Shown: one piece after another, positions 1-12,279 of the stretch
Position numbering within the stretch: position 1 is the stretch's first letter
Layout: every line of letters begins with the position of its first letter
Origin: Anoplopoma fimbria
Lineage: Eukaryota > Chordata > Actinopteri > Perciformes > Anoplopomatidae
DNA: 64,000 nucleotides
Reading direction: 5' to 3'
NCBI RefSeq assembly: GCF_027596085.1
Contig: NC_072472.1
Coordinates: 7,483,451-7,547,450, forward strand
Translations under genes and position numbers: made by a program
Notes under the pieces: generated by a model
What the model was told of the DNA's origin: nothing
Databases searched by the model: none
The model's input: only the letters and a program-made list of their open reading frames with translations

Positions 1-436
1 AGAGGAAGATCACAGCGAGCATAGTGATAAGGAAAGAGAGCCTTTAAAGGGAATGCATAAATAAACCCTCAAATGAATGAATGCACTGGGTAATTCTCAA
101 GACAAGCAACATTAAAGCCTAGTATGGACTGGCTTTCTACTAAAGCTAACTTCATTAAGTTCACAAAAAGAAGATCTAAAGCTATGGGCACTCTCAAGAG
201 CGACGATTCCAAAGAAAAATGCACTGTGAGTTAAGAGGGTCTGGGGCCACTGACAAGGGATATTTTTTTTAACCCCATTTTCCAATGGAAAACATGTTGG
301 ACCTTTATCCAATCATAATCAACCATTGTGTACCCGAATCAAAATGAAACAAAAGCTATATGACATTCAGCCCAGCCACAGTTTTGTACTGAACCGAAAA
401 TACTGTTAACCTTAACACACTTTGAGTCTGCAAGAT
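1..436. other. unique sequence, no gene seen
   Basis: No repeat, RNA gene or coding signal is visible. The 66-codon minus-strand frame at 112-312 has no coding character that I can support. Confidence 0.6.
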
Positions 437-550
437 TTAACATGGCCGGTCAAGGTCAGCTGTTTGCCAGTTCGGAGGATCCTCCATGATGATCCTCAGT
501 GCGTCAGGGTCTCCAGCGATGTCGGCAACCCGCCCAACACGTCTTCAAAC
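437..550 (-). other. possible decayed coding fragment
   Basis: On the minus strand one frame runs about 35 codons from a TGA near 550 to a TAA at 437-439 and has a protein-like composition, containing GRVADIAGDPDALRIIMED followed by PPNWQTADLDRPC. The codons look natural (GAC ATC GCT GGA GAC CCT GAC). A second minus frame over the same bases begins MVNKTGTGFEDVLGGLPTSL and stops at CACTGA, so two frames appear partly open and a frameshift could join them. No splice sites, repeat partner or recognised family were found. It could be an old pseudogene or transposon fragment, a real small exon, or chance. A 12-bp palindrome (GGAGGATCCTCC, 474-485) lies inside it. Confidence 0.2.
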
Positions 551-2475
551 CCGGTCCCTGTCTTGTTTACCATCCTTTGTGGTTTGTGGACTTTTTGCCG
601 TGTCATCACCATTCAAATCTATACAACCAACATTTTATTTACAAGAGCACAACGTTTTTTCACAGATCTAGCCTCTTGATAATGCTCTAGTTGTGCACAA
701 GATTGATGCATTTAACTTTAATATGTACAATACTGGTTTTGAACTGTCAGTGGGGAGAATGAACAGAAGAGCCTGTCCGTTCTTGGTTAACGGCTCTGGT
801 CTTGCTGTCATTTTTTCTCATTTGGAGAACGCCATGTGGAATAATTTCTCTAACTCACGTACTTTCTCCCGTCTCTCCACACTGTGTGTATGTGGCGCTT
901 GAGAGTGCATATATTTGATTGTCTGATTAGTATCACGTTTACAACGCATGCATGGTCGGTGTGTTTCCTGGACTGCTGAATGATTGCCGAAACGGATAGA
1001 AAAGCTGCGCATGCAAAAAGAGAATCACTCCTTCAAATTTAATAATTCTCCATTATCCGTTGGTTTTAGGTATATTAGTGACTTCTGCACTGCAGTCTCA
1101 CAAAAGGATTTGGGAATTGTTGGATATGTCATCCAAAGCAAGATTCACCAAGTCAAATTGACAACACTATGATGACCCAACCAGCCATCCCTCTCTAAGA
1201 GATTTTGTGGGACTTCATTATAAGACAAGCTGCTTCCACTTCTGCTGCTTCTGGTGCACACAAGCCAACATTTACAGTCCAACAAGAGGTCCCTTGTCAG
1301 GAAAATTTAAACATCAGACGGAAAATGTCCATCTGTCCAAAAACACCAGAGCGAAATATTTCCCTGACCCGATCTTCACTCATGCCGCCAACTGGCCAAC
1401 ATTTCTACAAGCACGATCAGAATGTATTTGTGGAGCATTATGTACAAATTTACTTTCCCATCCATCTGCCAGAAGATAAACCCTGTGTTTTCCTTTTGAG
1501 TCAACCTCAAGACAAACTTCAGCCTCACTACTCAAAGAACGGTCAAATCAGTAGTTAAATGTTGATTATATTCAGTGTTTTATATTCTTGGGTGTTTAGA
1601 GTATCTGACTGTTTTTATTCCCATGACTATAAACGGTTTGTAAAGGTAAATCTGCTCTCAGAAACAGAACAAAAACAGTTCATGCTGTACTATATCTTTT
1701 GTTGTACGACTCAACTGGATTGCCACCCCACTCCAAAAAGCATCTTCTCATTTGATGCTCTTTCACAAACACACAAACAGACCTTAGGAGGACATCTGGC
1801 ACGTTCACTTTGCAACACCACAAGAAATCCTTTTTGCAAACTTCTGAGGCAACATTCACAACACTTATGTAAGCTAGCCTCTTTTTTTATATACTGAGAA
1901 AAGCGAGAAATGCGGAAGTGGGTGCTTTTTGATGGTTTGTCTTAAGACTGACGAGCCAAATTGGACGGAATCAGAGGATTCTGTCTCCCTCTCAGCATCT
2001 GTAAACGAAAGCAGCTCTTGTCATCTGTTCCTGCCATAGCCACTTAAAAACGACTGATTAACTTCCCACACAGACTGTTACAGCTGAGCTGAGACAGGGA
2101 AAACTGTCCTATAAACTCAAACATTACCTTCACCTTTTTACCTACAAGACGAAATCCTCGCTACTTTCAGAAATCCTTCAGCTATTTTCCCCTGAGCATT
2201 CCATCTCTGGGTAGCAGAGAGGAGACAGCCTGATACACTGCCTCACCGGAGATAACAAAGTTAGCTATAAGTGCTTGTCTTCAGTTATGTCAACTTCTTC
2301 CCGGTCTTCCCTTCCCCAGCAACCCTCACCTCCCCTTTTCCCTTGCACTTACCAAAAAGCACATGCAGACACACTCGCCAGCGGGCAATATCCTTGTTAG
2401 CACTTGCACTCAGTGATTTGTTTGTTTCAGCTGAAAAGGTTAGCGCTTCACATAATGTGTGGGGGTAAAACTTGC
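551..2475. other. unique sequence, no gene seen
   Basis: Two consecutive plus-strand frames (1205-1558, 117 codons; 1559-1897, 112 codons) are open, but their translations are of mixed composition, lack recognisable domains and have no matching promoter or splice context. I treat them as chance openings. Confidence 0.55.
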
Positions 2476-2479
2476 TCCA

Positions 2480-2680
2480 GTTAAGGCTACCTTAATCTGC
2501 CTTTTTCTTCTGGGAGTCTTAATGAATGTAGGCAGAGGAGGCAATCACTGGCTTGCCTGGCGGCTCCATCACATCAAGTGTTACTGAACCCTTGTCAGAA
2601 TAAGGGGTGCAAGACACTGTCACTCAGCTAGAAAGAGGTGAAGGCCCGGCTAATGAGAGAGTTGATAGAAAATCCAAACA
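2480..2680. promoter_or_regulatory. candidate conserved non-coding element
   Basis: This segment has more balanced base composition than its flanks and is free of repeats, with AT-rich cores (CTTAATGAATG near 2519; GGCTAATGAGAG near 2648) of the kind bound by homeodomain proteins. No open frame is credible. The call rests on texture alone; conservation cannot be seen here. Confidence 0.2.
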
Positions 2681-4550
2681 GCTCTCTTCGTTATAGGCTC
2701 CACCATCCGGTTTTACATTCACACTGGCTCCTTCAAACCTTTTTTGACATGTGAAGGAGAGAAATTGATCCGATTCTCGGAACTTGTAAGATCATTTAAA
2801 ACGTCTTCCACCAGAGGTGCTGTATTGCCTCTAAAAATATATGCAGTCGTGTCAAAGCCCTGCAGGAACTCTAACACTTAAGAGGAGCACAGAGCAAAGA
2901 GTGTTCCCTTTGTAATTGTTATTGGCGTTAACCATTCATAATCAGATCTCCTGTTTGTCCCGTCTCAGAGGAAGTCTTCTAGACTTAGTTTGGGGGGCAC
3001 CGAGTATCAATTGGACTGAACGGCTGGGAAGACTTTGATTACAAGAGCTGAAGGATTTTGTATCACGGTGTAAAAATACAGGCTAGTAACTGTCCAAAAA
3101 CTGTAATACAGAAGCTGAGAGTGGCGGGGGTTCCTAATGCTGAGCCTATATTTTTTAAGATAACAGCTTCAACGAAGACATTAAGTTATGATAAAATATA
3201 TATTATCTCTTTCTTGGTTTTGTGCAGGACAACTTTTTTGACATGTTTACAGAGCCCCAAGGGGTCTGAGAGAAAGGAAAAGAGAGGTTGTTAAGTACTG
3301 CATTATTTAATTGTAATTCTAGCAAAAAGTCTCTAAAAACACAGACTGGTGTGAGGGAAATATGAGAATGCGTTAATAATGTGTAGACTTCGGGTAATAG
3401 ACTAAAAACAAGTTAGCAATGTTAAACAACTTAAAACACAAGTGATATTTCAAAATAGCTTTTATGTCCTGTACTTTGTCAACACATTTAAATAATGCCT
3501 TTACAATCCAACTTGTATAGTGATTCCAATTCCCTCAAATGAAAAATAATAAAGAATATACAAAAAATGGAATACTCAACGAACACACTATAGTGATTCA
3601 ATACATTGGTCATCTCTAGTCATTACTTCCACTATTTTATCCGTAGATCAAAAAAAAGGAAGCCACAATGATATTAAATATTAGCCTCTTGCTCTCTTCT
3701 TGGTTGACTATTCCTCTCAAGACCATGAAAGGCCTCTATGATATAAAGACCATGAAGTTCAGATGTGTGTGTAATCACGATATGTTACACTACAGCATGT
3801 ATGCTATTAAAATGAAAAAAAAGTTTGATATTTCCAAAGAACACCATAATGAATCCCTTATCTTGTGGTAGCAGTCCTTAAAAACTACAAGTCAGGTCCT
3901 TGATGAGATAATTAAAAGATTACAAGATAACTTGATATTGCTAGATAACAAGAACATTGGCAAGATATCAAGATAATATCCTAAAAATAATTGGCAACCA
4001 TGGCGTTTATATGCTTTTGAAGATAAACTGTTGCTCTTAAACTATGTGACATTAGAACAAAAGGGAACTTTTCTTCTAGAGGTCTAAGGTGATCTCAAGT
4101 CTAATTGCTGGCTTCCTGTTGCTGTATTGTTAACTATGCTTACATTACACAGAGTTGGAAGATACAGAGTATCCTCTGTATTCTAGGAGTGAGTGATATC
4201 CAGCAAGGCAGACCGTTTATTGCCCCCCGGTCCATTGTTGCCACACTCAACACGAAAGCCATTTTCAATTGGACACAAGCATTCAGGAGACATTGTTGGT
4301 CGTCTCCATCTATTTCTTCATACCTCTGTCAATGGGAGGATTGTGAAGTAAGGCTCTGTGTCCTTGTGGACAGCTGAGAGCAGAATTTCCACTGAAGTTT
4401 CCTTGGTAACAAAGCTGTTGAGCCTTGAGCTCTTACAGTACATTCCCATTTGCACTTTGTAAAGGTGAAGGTATTGGCTTGACAGTGGGGAGTCACTTGA
4501 GGCCCTAGCTTTGTGAAGCAATTTTGACAGATCAGCAGTTGAGCTACGGA
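2681..4550. other. AT-rich unique sequence, no gene seen
   Basis: The stretch is largely AT-rich. At 3931-3972 a weak inverted repeat (CTTGATAT and ATATCAAG arms) sits in a GATA/CAAG-rich patch. Nothing else is supportable. Confidence 0.55.
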
Positions 4551-4595
4551 GGGGGGGTTGTGGGTCGGGGGGTTTGTCGGGGGGTTGTCGGGGGG
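4551..4595 (+). repeat. G-run cluster with G-quadruplex potential
   Basis: Runs of 7, 3, 6, 6 and 6 guanines are separated by short T-rich loops. The last part is a degenerate tandem of TTGTCGGGGGG. Four runs of at least six G within 45 bp exceed the usual quadruplex pattern of four G3 runs with short loops. The complementary strand would be C-rich and i-motif capable. It is isolated in AT-rich DNA and not next to a recognisable promoter. Confidence 0.7.
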
Positions 4596-5055
4596 CTTGT
4601 TGGCTGAGAAAAAAGGCCAAAAATCTGGGAACATTAATTCTCATCTCGCTAATTTTCCAACAAGTATCTATGCGCTTTTGTTTAACTGTTACAGCATCAC
4701 ATAGCTTTCAACTATTGGTATTCAAAACTGAAAGCCTTACACATAAGACCTAATATACATTGTCCCTGTTTATGCTATTTAGCCTCTTGTATGTGGATAA
4801 AATCCAGATGTAAGTTATTACAATTGTTTACACACCACACACTGTGTATGCGTCTCCAAAAGCCAGATCGAAAACATGATTGCAATTCGTCATGGTTTTT
4901 CCGGTCTTCATGCAAATCATATCAGCCCTCCTCCAGTACTGAAGGTAGTGGTAATTGACCCCTTCATTAAGCAGTGCTCCATGCTGCTACTCCGTCAAGC
5001 TGTCAGAAGAATGGAGCCTACACTGTCAATATCTGCTCTACCTGCATAAATATTA
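4596..5055. other. unique sequence, no gene seen
   Basis: No repeat or coding signal is supportable between the G-run cluster and the homopolymer block. Confidence 0.55.
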
Positions 5056-5082
5056 TTTTTTTTTTTTTTTTTGGGGGGGGGG
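5056..5082. repeat. T17-G10 homopolymer pair
   Basis: A run of 17 T is followed directly by 10 G and then by a truncated SINE head. Read on the minus strand, the SINE head is followed by C10 and A17, which resembles an aberrant A-rich 3' end rather than the usual SINE tail. Confidence 0.85.
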
Positions 5083-5166
5083 AAGCCGGGTATCAAACCA
5101 CCGACCCTCTGATTGGAGAACTACCTTGCTCTCCACTACGCCACAGCCGCCCTATATATTGGCAAA
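5083..5166 (-). mobile_element. SINE, tRNA-like head only (truncated)
   Basis: On the minus strand it reads GGCGGCTGTGGCGTAGTGGA then a B-box-like GGTTTGATACCCGGC, a tRNA-derived RNA polymerase III promoter head. The B box has TTTGA where the copies at 5591 and 9853 have TTCGA, a change expected from CpG decay. The V-core-like body and 3' tail present in the full copies are missing. The head and an extra 15 bp upstream of it (TTTGCCAATATATAG on the minus strand) match 10085-10168 with one mismatch over 84 bp. Confidence 0.85.
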
Positions 5167-5590
5167 ATTAGTAAACATTCAGTTCCTTTAGTAGCTAGCA
5201 TAGCGTAGAAGCGTTAGAGCTGGTTTATGATGCTACCATACTCTGCTTATGTTACTTACAGAGATTTTTACGTAAAAACAAAAATATATCTTAAAAAATA
5301 TCTATTACTATTACTATCTATACCTATTATAGAATGTTTAAGAATAGCTAGAATGACGAAAATCTGAAATGATTGCATGAAAGTCAATGGAGCAGAGCAG
5401 GATAGTTGTCCGATCCTGGTCTAAGCTGGCAGATGCTACGCTATGATTAGCAAGACTGCGTTTGAGGGGAGGGACTTGGCGAAGGGTCAATAGACTTAAG
5501 CTGTTTGGTAACTGCAAAAAAGACAGAATAACATTTATGGAAGACTCACATACTGTATTTGGACTACATATCTGTCATATCTGTATTTGG
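5167..5590. other. unique sequence, no gene seen
   Basis: AT-rich DNA between two SINE copies. No duplicated target site could be identified confidently for the copy that follows. Confidence 0.55.
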
Positions 5591-5857
5591 GGCGGCTGTG
5601 GCGTAGTGGAGAGTAAGGTAGTTCTCCAATCAGACGGTCGGTGGTTCGAACCCGGCTTCGGCAGTCGATCGTGTCCTTGGGCAAGACACTTAACAAGTTG
5701 CTTTGCATTTGGACTGGATGTTGCATGAATGTTAGTTAGAGTCTGATGGTGGCACCTTATGGTAGCCTGTCATCAGTGTGTGAATTTGATATGTAATATT
5801 ACTGATTGTTCTTTGGATAAAAGCGTCTGCTAAATGACTGTAATGTAATGTAATGTA
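5591..5857 (+). mobile_element. full-length tRNA-derived SINE (V-SINE-like)
   Basis: The order is: tRNA-like head with A-box region (GTGGCGTAGTGGAGAG) and B box (GGTTCGAACCC); a central motif GTGTCCTTGGGCAAGACACT; a body of about 130 bp; a tail GGATAAAAGCGTCTGCTAAA followed by TGACTG and (TAATG)n. From knowledge of fish SINEs, the CCTTGGGCAAG core and the GCTTTGGATAAAAGCGTCTG tail match the V-SINE superfamily, whose tail is shared with a partner LINE. The intact B box suggests it is fairly young. It is the only complete plus-strand copy here. Confidence 0.88.
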
Positions 5858-8047
5858 CAAGTATGATAAATGATCGCTGACCTTTGCATTTATATCTGGT
5901 ACATTGCGATTAGGGAAAGTATGAAGTCCGAGTTGATGTTTCTTTTTCAACAAACATGTTGTGGCTCAAATCATGTGAATGTGCGATACCTTTGAGAGAT
6001 CACACTGTGACAGATAGAGACAGCCAATGCATGGACTTTTCCTTATCCAAGTTAGTTGTCCAGGTACAGTTTGATTGTTATTACCAGGTAGAATCGGGGT
6101 CTAAATATCACTATGAAACAGAAAATGGAAGCCTACAGCTTTTCCAGGGTTGTGTGTTGTGCTTCTGTTTGATCTCCAGTCGTTTTGACCATGATCCAAT
6201 ACGCACAGAGGCTGTGATTAGCATATCACTCACCACAGTCTGCACTTGGCTCCGTCCACAGCAAAGCATCAGCTTTAAGGGAAAACCAGCAAGGTCTTTA
6301 CTGGCTCACAGCACACATGACCGTAATGTAGCTGCAAGCGTTTGATAAGATGTTGATAGAGATCTACAAAGGCAGCGTGTAGAAGGAGATAAGCTCTGCT
6401 GGTGATTAACTGGCTGCCTATAGAGGTCATAGATCAGTATGTACCTTTTACCGGTTGTTTATTTCGTTTTGTGTCATTTTCTGATTCAAGCAATAACTAC
6501 ATGAATCAGAAAAACAAAGAAGAAAGTCTGTCGTCTTCTTCAGTGTCCGTGCACTTTTCTGTAATCCGCCACTGATCCCGAAGGAAACATGCACACGAAC
6601 CAACATGGCCCTTGCTTCACAGCTTCTCTGTCCCATGAGAGGACTAATGTTGTCTTTACTAATCAAGGTGTTTAGGAAGGAGCAGCCAGAGGAACACGGT
6701 GAAAATGGAGCCGTCAGTGTTGGTCCCCTGGGCTTTACTATCTATGCAAGTCGACCGTAGAGAAAATCTAAGGTCAGGCAACTACCAGGAACAGAATGGC
6801 TAGTTCGACTTAAGTGATTCTGTCTTGAACAGGACTTTGAAGCAGGTTGGCTTTGAACTTACCAACCTAACCTACCCAATTAATGGAAAATGTATAATAA
6901 TGATATATATTATATTAGTTTTGTTTTTAATTATTAAGTAGCATTCTCTGAAATGTGCATACATATTTCAGAATCCTTTATACAATTATTTGCACTATAA
7001 CCAAAGCATATTGAGTTGTTTCCCAACATCAGCTGCATTTCTTTCATTTTGGTTGGAAAACAATAGTCATTAAATGTCACCATGAATAATCGAAGCACCG
7101 TTAATGCCGCAGAAGCAGAAAAGAGGAAACCTAAAGAAAATAAATGTAATTTACTTATTACAGAGTGCAGCTCGATATTCCTCGTCCACAAAGCTTCTCA
7201 TTAACTTGTTTGCCTTATGCGAGCAGGCACATTGTGCCTAGGTGGCTTCCCACTACAGCAGCATATGTTATGGGATTGAACTCATAAATAATTGAAATTG
7301 CATACATGCACACAGGCACCGAGCATTACTTGGATGGACAGGAGCGATAGGAGCAGAGCAGAAGAATCAGGGATTTCACTCTATTCCTGAATGAAATACA
7401 AGTCTGAACGCGGTGATGCGGGCTGTGTGGGAGGAGGCATGTCATCTTTATTCCCTGATCTCAACATTAGGGAAATATCAAAAACAGAGATCTAAAAGTC
7501 ATGGAGTTAATCCATTGAGGAATTGGACTGGGAGACCCTTTCGAACCAGATTTTCTATTTTTAAGCATTGCAGATTATTTTGTACATGTCTTGTTGGCAG
7601 TACCTCTGTTAATAGCAATCAAAGGCAGATGATGGGAGCTCATAATTATGTTTAGATCTTATATAAGGTGATTATAAAAATATCTATTGGTCGTTAATTA
7701 TCTTTATGGCTAGGCTAAAACTGTTGCACGGCAACAGTAGCTGAATGTTTTGTCAGTTAATGTTTTGTCGAAGCACGATGAGAAAAGGTTTTTATGAACG
7801 CAATAGGAAAAATGCTCAATTGTCATGTTGAATGTATCTGCAAGAACTGGTTTTCCTACAATTTCAGCTCATGGCTTTAAAAGCCCGGTTCCAATCTTGA
7901 TTATTATGTTTCGGCATCCTTCTATCCTTGAATCCCTTTTTTTCATTTCTGGCTCCCACTCATTCATTGTAGCATATCTACTGACCATCTTTTTAAATGT
8001 CCGTAATTACAGATAAATAAGTCAACTTGAACTTCAATCAATGGTAC
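5858..8047. other. unique sequence, no gene seen
   Basis: No repeat or gene is supportable. A short perfect hairpin (ACTGTTGC, 3-nt loop, GCAACAGT) lies at 7720-7738 and a direct repeat of AATGTTTTGTC follows at 7744-7769. The 129-codon frame at 5956-6345 has no recognisable features. Confidence 0.55.
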
Positions 8048-8126
8048 TACATTACATTACATTACAGTCATTTAGCAGACGCTTTTATCCAAAGCGACTT
8101 ACAATCAGTAGTCGTATATTACATAC
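8048..8126 (-). mobile_element. SINE 3' tail fragment (5' truncated)
   Basis: The plus-strand text TACATTACATTACATTACAG runs into TCATTTAGCAGACGCTTTTA, the reverse complement of the tail of the copy at 5591, and the next about 40 bp match the corresponding part of the copy at 9853. Head and core are absent, as expected from incomplete reverse transcription. Confidence 0.88.
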
Positions 8127-8360
8127 TAGCTCCTAAATCAACATCATTCTGAAACAGATTACTGCTTTTGGAGTTTTTATTCGACTGTTCCACATTTTTT
8201 CTTTGTAGAACTACAAAAAGTTGCCTACAAATGCAAGGTCAGTAGGCTAATTATGTGTGGGAGGTCTACTCAGACTTGAAAAAGCAATTTCGTTAAAAGT
8301 GATTTTCATTTTTAGAGATGGAATGACCTTACTGCAAATACAAAGGATGGGATCAAGGAT

Positions 8361-8381
8361 GTTAGTTAGTTAGTTAGTTAG
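8361..8381. repeat. (GTTA)n microsatellite
   Basis: Five tandem GTTA units with a slightly altered sixth (GTAA). Confidence 0.9.
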
Positions 8382-8424
8382 TAAGTTGGAAACTTAAAAG
8401 TCCAAAATTTGGACAACTAGCGAG

Positions 8425-8610
8425 TTTCATTTGCAGGGGGTAAGATCGGAGAATAGGATCATTTTGTTCCTCTCAACCGCTCTCAACATATCACATACGT
8501 CGAGCTGGCGGCTTATAGCTAACGGTGCTAACAGTGCAAACTACGGCACAAGTGCTGACAGAACGAACAGTGTTTACCTGTGGGAGAAAACAGAATCTGT
8601 AGGCATTACC
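8425..8610 (+). repeat. dispersed repeat, copy A
   Basis: The block around 8528-8560 (CTAACAGTGCAAACTACGGC then ACAAGTGCTGACA) aligns with 13456-13488 in the same orientation with a few substitutions. The wording resembles a fish interspersed repeat I recognise but cannot name. Ends are approximate; only the core is shared convincingly. Confidence 0.5.
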
Positions 8611-9852
8611 AATCCTTCCCTAAGTATTTACTAATTGTGTATCCTATAACACAGAACAGGCCAGCGTTTAATTCTCTGTGGTGTATGAGGGAGCATGCTC
8701 TGCTCCTTTGGTGATTTCCCCAAGGAGAAGGAAAGGCCACAGTCCCATATTACTGATCAATGTCCCTCCAGCTTTCTGGTTTAAACAAACCCTGTGTGCG
8801 ACTTCATCTATCGTCGGGAGTAAACCTGCATGTATGAGCATACATTATTCTCAGATGTCACTCGAAAGTGCATTACAGGTATTTGGAAAGTGTAGAATAG
8901 AGCGGGTTTTATTGTATTTTTCAAGCAAAAGAGCTTGTAATTATCTGCCAAAACCCAGATTCAAACAAATGGACTTCACAAAGAAGAGTTCATGTTCTTA
9001 GATTTCCAGACTGCAACGTCAGCAAATGCACCTAACTTCAAATTACTGTGTAAATGACCTGGGTAAATATAATGAATGGAGAGCTGTGCATAAATGAGCG
9101 TTACTTAATGAGAATCGTAAATGAATACAATAAATGGCCACATAATACTATATAAGGTGCGGGTCCTATCCCCATATGTCCTGAATTGAAGGCCTGCTTT
9201 CAGAGCTCCATAAAGGAAAATCTTCCATTTTCAACAGTGTCAGCAGCGTAATTAAAGAATCTGCTAAAGTCAAGGAAGGAGGAGGTGGTGAATGATGAAG
9301 GCTGTTTAGGCCATGTCACCAAACACAGTACTGTCACTGAAATAAAGAAAAAATGGTTTGAAATGAGAAAAGTCTCACCAGAGCAAGGAGAGCAATGACT
9401 GCAACAGGAAGGGGTCAGATAGTTTAGTTTTGCAGTTTGAGATGTTCATATTGATATTTTCGTGTTAAACAATAGAAATAGAACGAATGGTGCTATTGTT
9501 AGGCTAAATGAGTTAATTTAGAATCATATTCATAAATGAAAGTGCTCAAACAGGATGATGTCAACATCATTTTGAAGGGTAGTTTATAAAAGGGCTTTCT
9601 CAAACTCAGAATTTATTTCAAAGCCATGAAATATACAATCCATTAGTGAAAAAATGTGGGCTTGGATAAAAGCAGACTAATTGCACATGACTCCCACGAC
9701 AGGTCTGGACCACTCGTAAACTGTGTTTGTAACTAAGAGAAAATTCAAAATATGAAAAAATGAGTGAATGCGTTTTGTTCTCTTAAACCACTGAAGCAAG
9801 TGTTTCTTTTATGAGGCCCAGTATTTATATTTTTCTACATACTGTTAAGCTT
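8611..9852. other. unique sequence, no gene seen
   Basis: A 107-codon frame at 8678-9001 lacks any recognisable domain. Nothing else is supportable. Confidence 0.55.
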
Positions 9853-10168
9853 ATTACATTACATTACATTACAGTCATTTAGCAGACGCTTTTATCCAAA
9901 GCGACTTACAATCAGTAGTATATTACATATCATTCACCCATTCACACACTGATGACAGGCTACCATGCAAGGTGCCACCATCAGACTCTAACTAACATTC
10001 ATGCAACATCCAGTCCACACCGATGGCAAGCCTTCGGGAGCAACTTGGGGTTAAGTGTCTTGCCCAAGGACACATCGACTGCCGAAGCCGGGTATCGAAC
10101 CACCGACCCTCTGATTGGAGAACTACCTTGCTCTCCACTACGCCACAGCCGCCCTATATATTGGCAAA
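9853..10168 (-). mobile_element. full-length tRNA-derived SINE (V-SINE-like)
   Basis: A reverse-oriented complete copy of the element at 5591. Reading plus, it starts with (ATTAC)n, then the tail complement TCATTTAGCAGACGCTTTTA, the body, the core complement AGTGTCTTGCCCAAGGACAC, and the head ending GCCACAGCCGCC at 10153. The B box complement GGTATCGAACC is close to consensus. The body is near-collinear with the plus-strand copy. Another 15 bp (CTATATATTGGCAAA, 10154-10168) is shared with the fragment at 5083, so the true 5' end of this subfamily may lie at 10168. Confidence 0.88.
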
Positions 10169-12279
10169 GTGCACACTTCATTTGAAAATGAAGTGAAAAA
10201 TGTTATATGTGGATTAAATATACTCTATAACACTTGAGTATGTAGTTCCTATGCGCAGAATGATGTCTAACACATTTGTGTTTCTCCACTTGTTAGTTTC
10301 CCCAACGCCTACTTGATCAATAAAACATTAAGAAGTTGTTGTTAGTCCCTCAGCAGAAGTCTATAGGATTTTAGATTTATGCAAATTGTGTGTACAGTGC
10401 ATGAGAACTGCATCAGAAGGCCTTCTAGCCAATTTGGCAGCAAGACAACCCTGAGCACCCGCAGACTTATCAGGACCGTGAGCCAACATTTGAGTCAGTG
10501 AGGGTGGAATTTTTGGAAGAGGCATTACTATAAGAATTATAGTGTCCAACACACAAACAACATGAATTGCCGTATGGAGTCCACAAGTGTCAAAATATGC
10601 TAATGTATCAGTAAGGCATCCACAAATCCAAATGAGTTGATGCTCTGTGGTAAATATGAAGATTCCCTCATGTGATACTCTTGAGTTCAACTATTCACAG
10701 ATGCTCATAACGCATTAAATATCGGCAAGTCATGATTCCTCACTATGAAACCCAATGAAGAAAACTGGCCAAACTACTACATAAAACATTCTCTGCATAG
10801 CTGAAACAAAGGACTCATGAATAATAGTTTAGAGTATAACAGATTACAATCTTTATTGCAACTTGTAGGCTATGAATTATAGACCATGATGATTTGTGCA
10901 TATTTATTTATTATTATTATGAATGGAAACGCGTTAATAGAGCTATTTTGAGTTGTGACAGTCCGTACTGTCATTGGATCTGAAATACAGCACCATGGAC
11001 AGCGCCAGAAAACAAAAAGAGGAAATTAGTTGCCTTTGAATTCATTTGTATAATTTCATCCCACTCTGCAACTGATAAATGGAATGTGATTTTTTTGTGA
11101 GTTTCGAAACTGCAGCAGCAGCTTTACTGTTAGAACCTGCTGTCTTACAGATCCATGTTTTGATCCCAGCAAAAGTAAAAGATTATTTTAAAAGACAAAC
11201 TGCCACTCGTTTTTAAAGCACATATTGATGAATGAATGTTCAACAACTAGCGACAGTATCGTCGCAACTATTCTGCTTTGCAAAATCCATGATTACATTA
11301 CAAAGTTTATATTAAAAGCAACTTCTTGTTCTTTTTTTCGAACCCTCTTCCGTAGACAGCGAGTGTGTTAGTAGTAGTAGTGAGGAAGTTCTGTGTGATA
11401 GTACAGTGGCAATGGGGAGAGAACTATGCATCTGGACAAGTTAGACAACTTAATTAAAACAATGTTGATTACTTTGTCAACTGATGGCAAATTAAAAGTT
11501 GAAGGATGACTCAGAATAAAGGGAGATATAAGAGGCTTAAAACTCTGCTGATTTTCATTATTGTGTGAGTTGAGAAAACAGCAACCCAACAAAACTCAAT
11601 CCCTCAGCTAATTGGTTTGTTTATTTTATGCTGTAACACAGTGATGAGATACAACACTGTCCCAAGTCTTTAACAATCTTTTGAGAAGCTTCTATGCATA
11701 ACCTTCATAATAGTTTTGTCAGCATTTTGACATTGTGTTCATGACTTTCTAAAAGTGTCCCTCAATTGGCTACAGGATAGTAATACTGTTCTAATAATTA
11801 TATAAATTCAGAAATAATTACAAAAAAAAAATAAGAAAAAAAAATATGATATGACATTGTTGGAAATTTAAAACACTGATTTTGGAATGCTGATCGGAAT
11901 AAACTAGTCATTTCAAGATAAAAAAAATAATATTTATTTGATATACTGTATTAAATACATTGATCTATGAAAGGAGGAATTGAAAATAGTTTTGAGTAAA
12001 AAGAATGGTCATTTTCTACAGAGTTTCAAAAATTAAAGATACTGATTCATCAAAACATATTTAGAAAATCAGTCCAAAAAGTAGGTAGATTATGGTTAAT
12101 CAAATCAAAACAATGAAGAAATTATAAAGTCAAAACATTACTCAAGTCAAATTATAATAATTGCTTTATTAAGATGAAACAGTCAAGTCATCTCAAGAAA
12201 ACAGAGCACTTTAAAGGGACCATCAGAGTGGACAGGTTAACCTTGGAGATACATATTTAGCAGCTTCATGGGAAAGGGA
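10169..12279. other. AT-rich unique sequence, no gene seen
   Basis: Long AT-rich runs are present (for example 11810-11960). No mobile element, RNA gene or credible exon was found. Confidence 0.55.

Noticed and set aside
1205..1897. Two adjacent plus-strand frames of 117 and 112 codons
   Set aside because: Mixed composition, no domains, and no promoter, splice or poly(A) context.
5083..5166. A functional tRNA gene on the minus strand
   Set aside because: The head matches other SINE copies, lacks a foldable anticodon arm and discriminator end, and its B box is mutated.
5535..5728. Frames of 60-90 codons across the SINE copy at 5591 and the copy at 9853
   Set aside because: They are read-through of SINE sequence and appear in both orientations at each copy.
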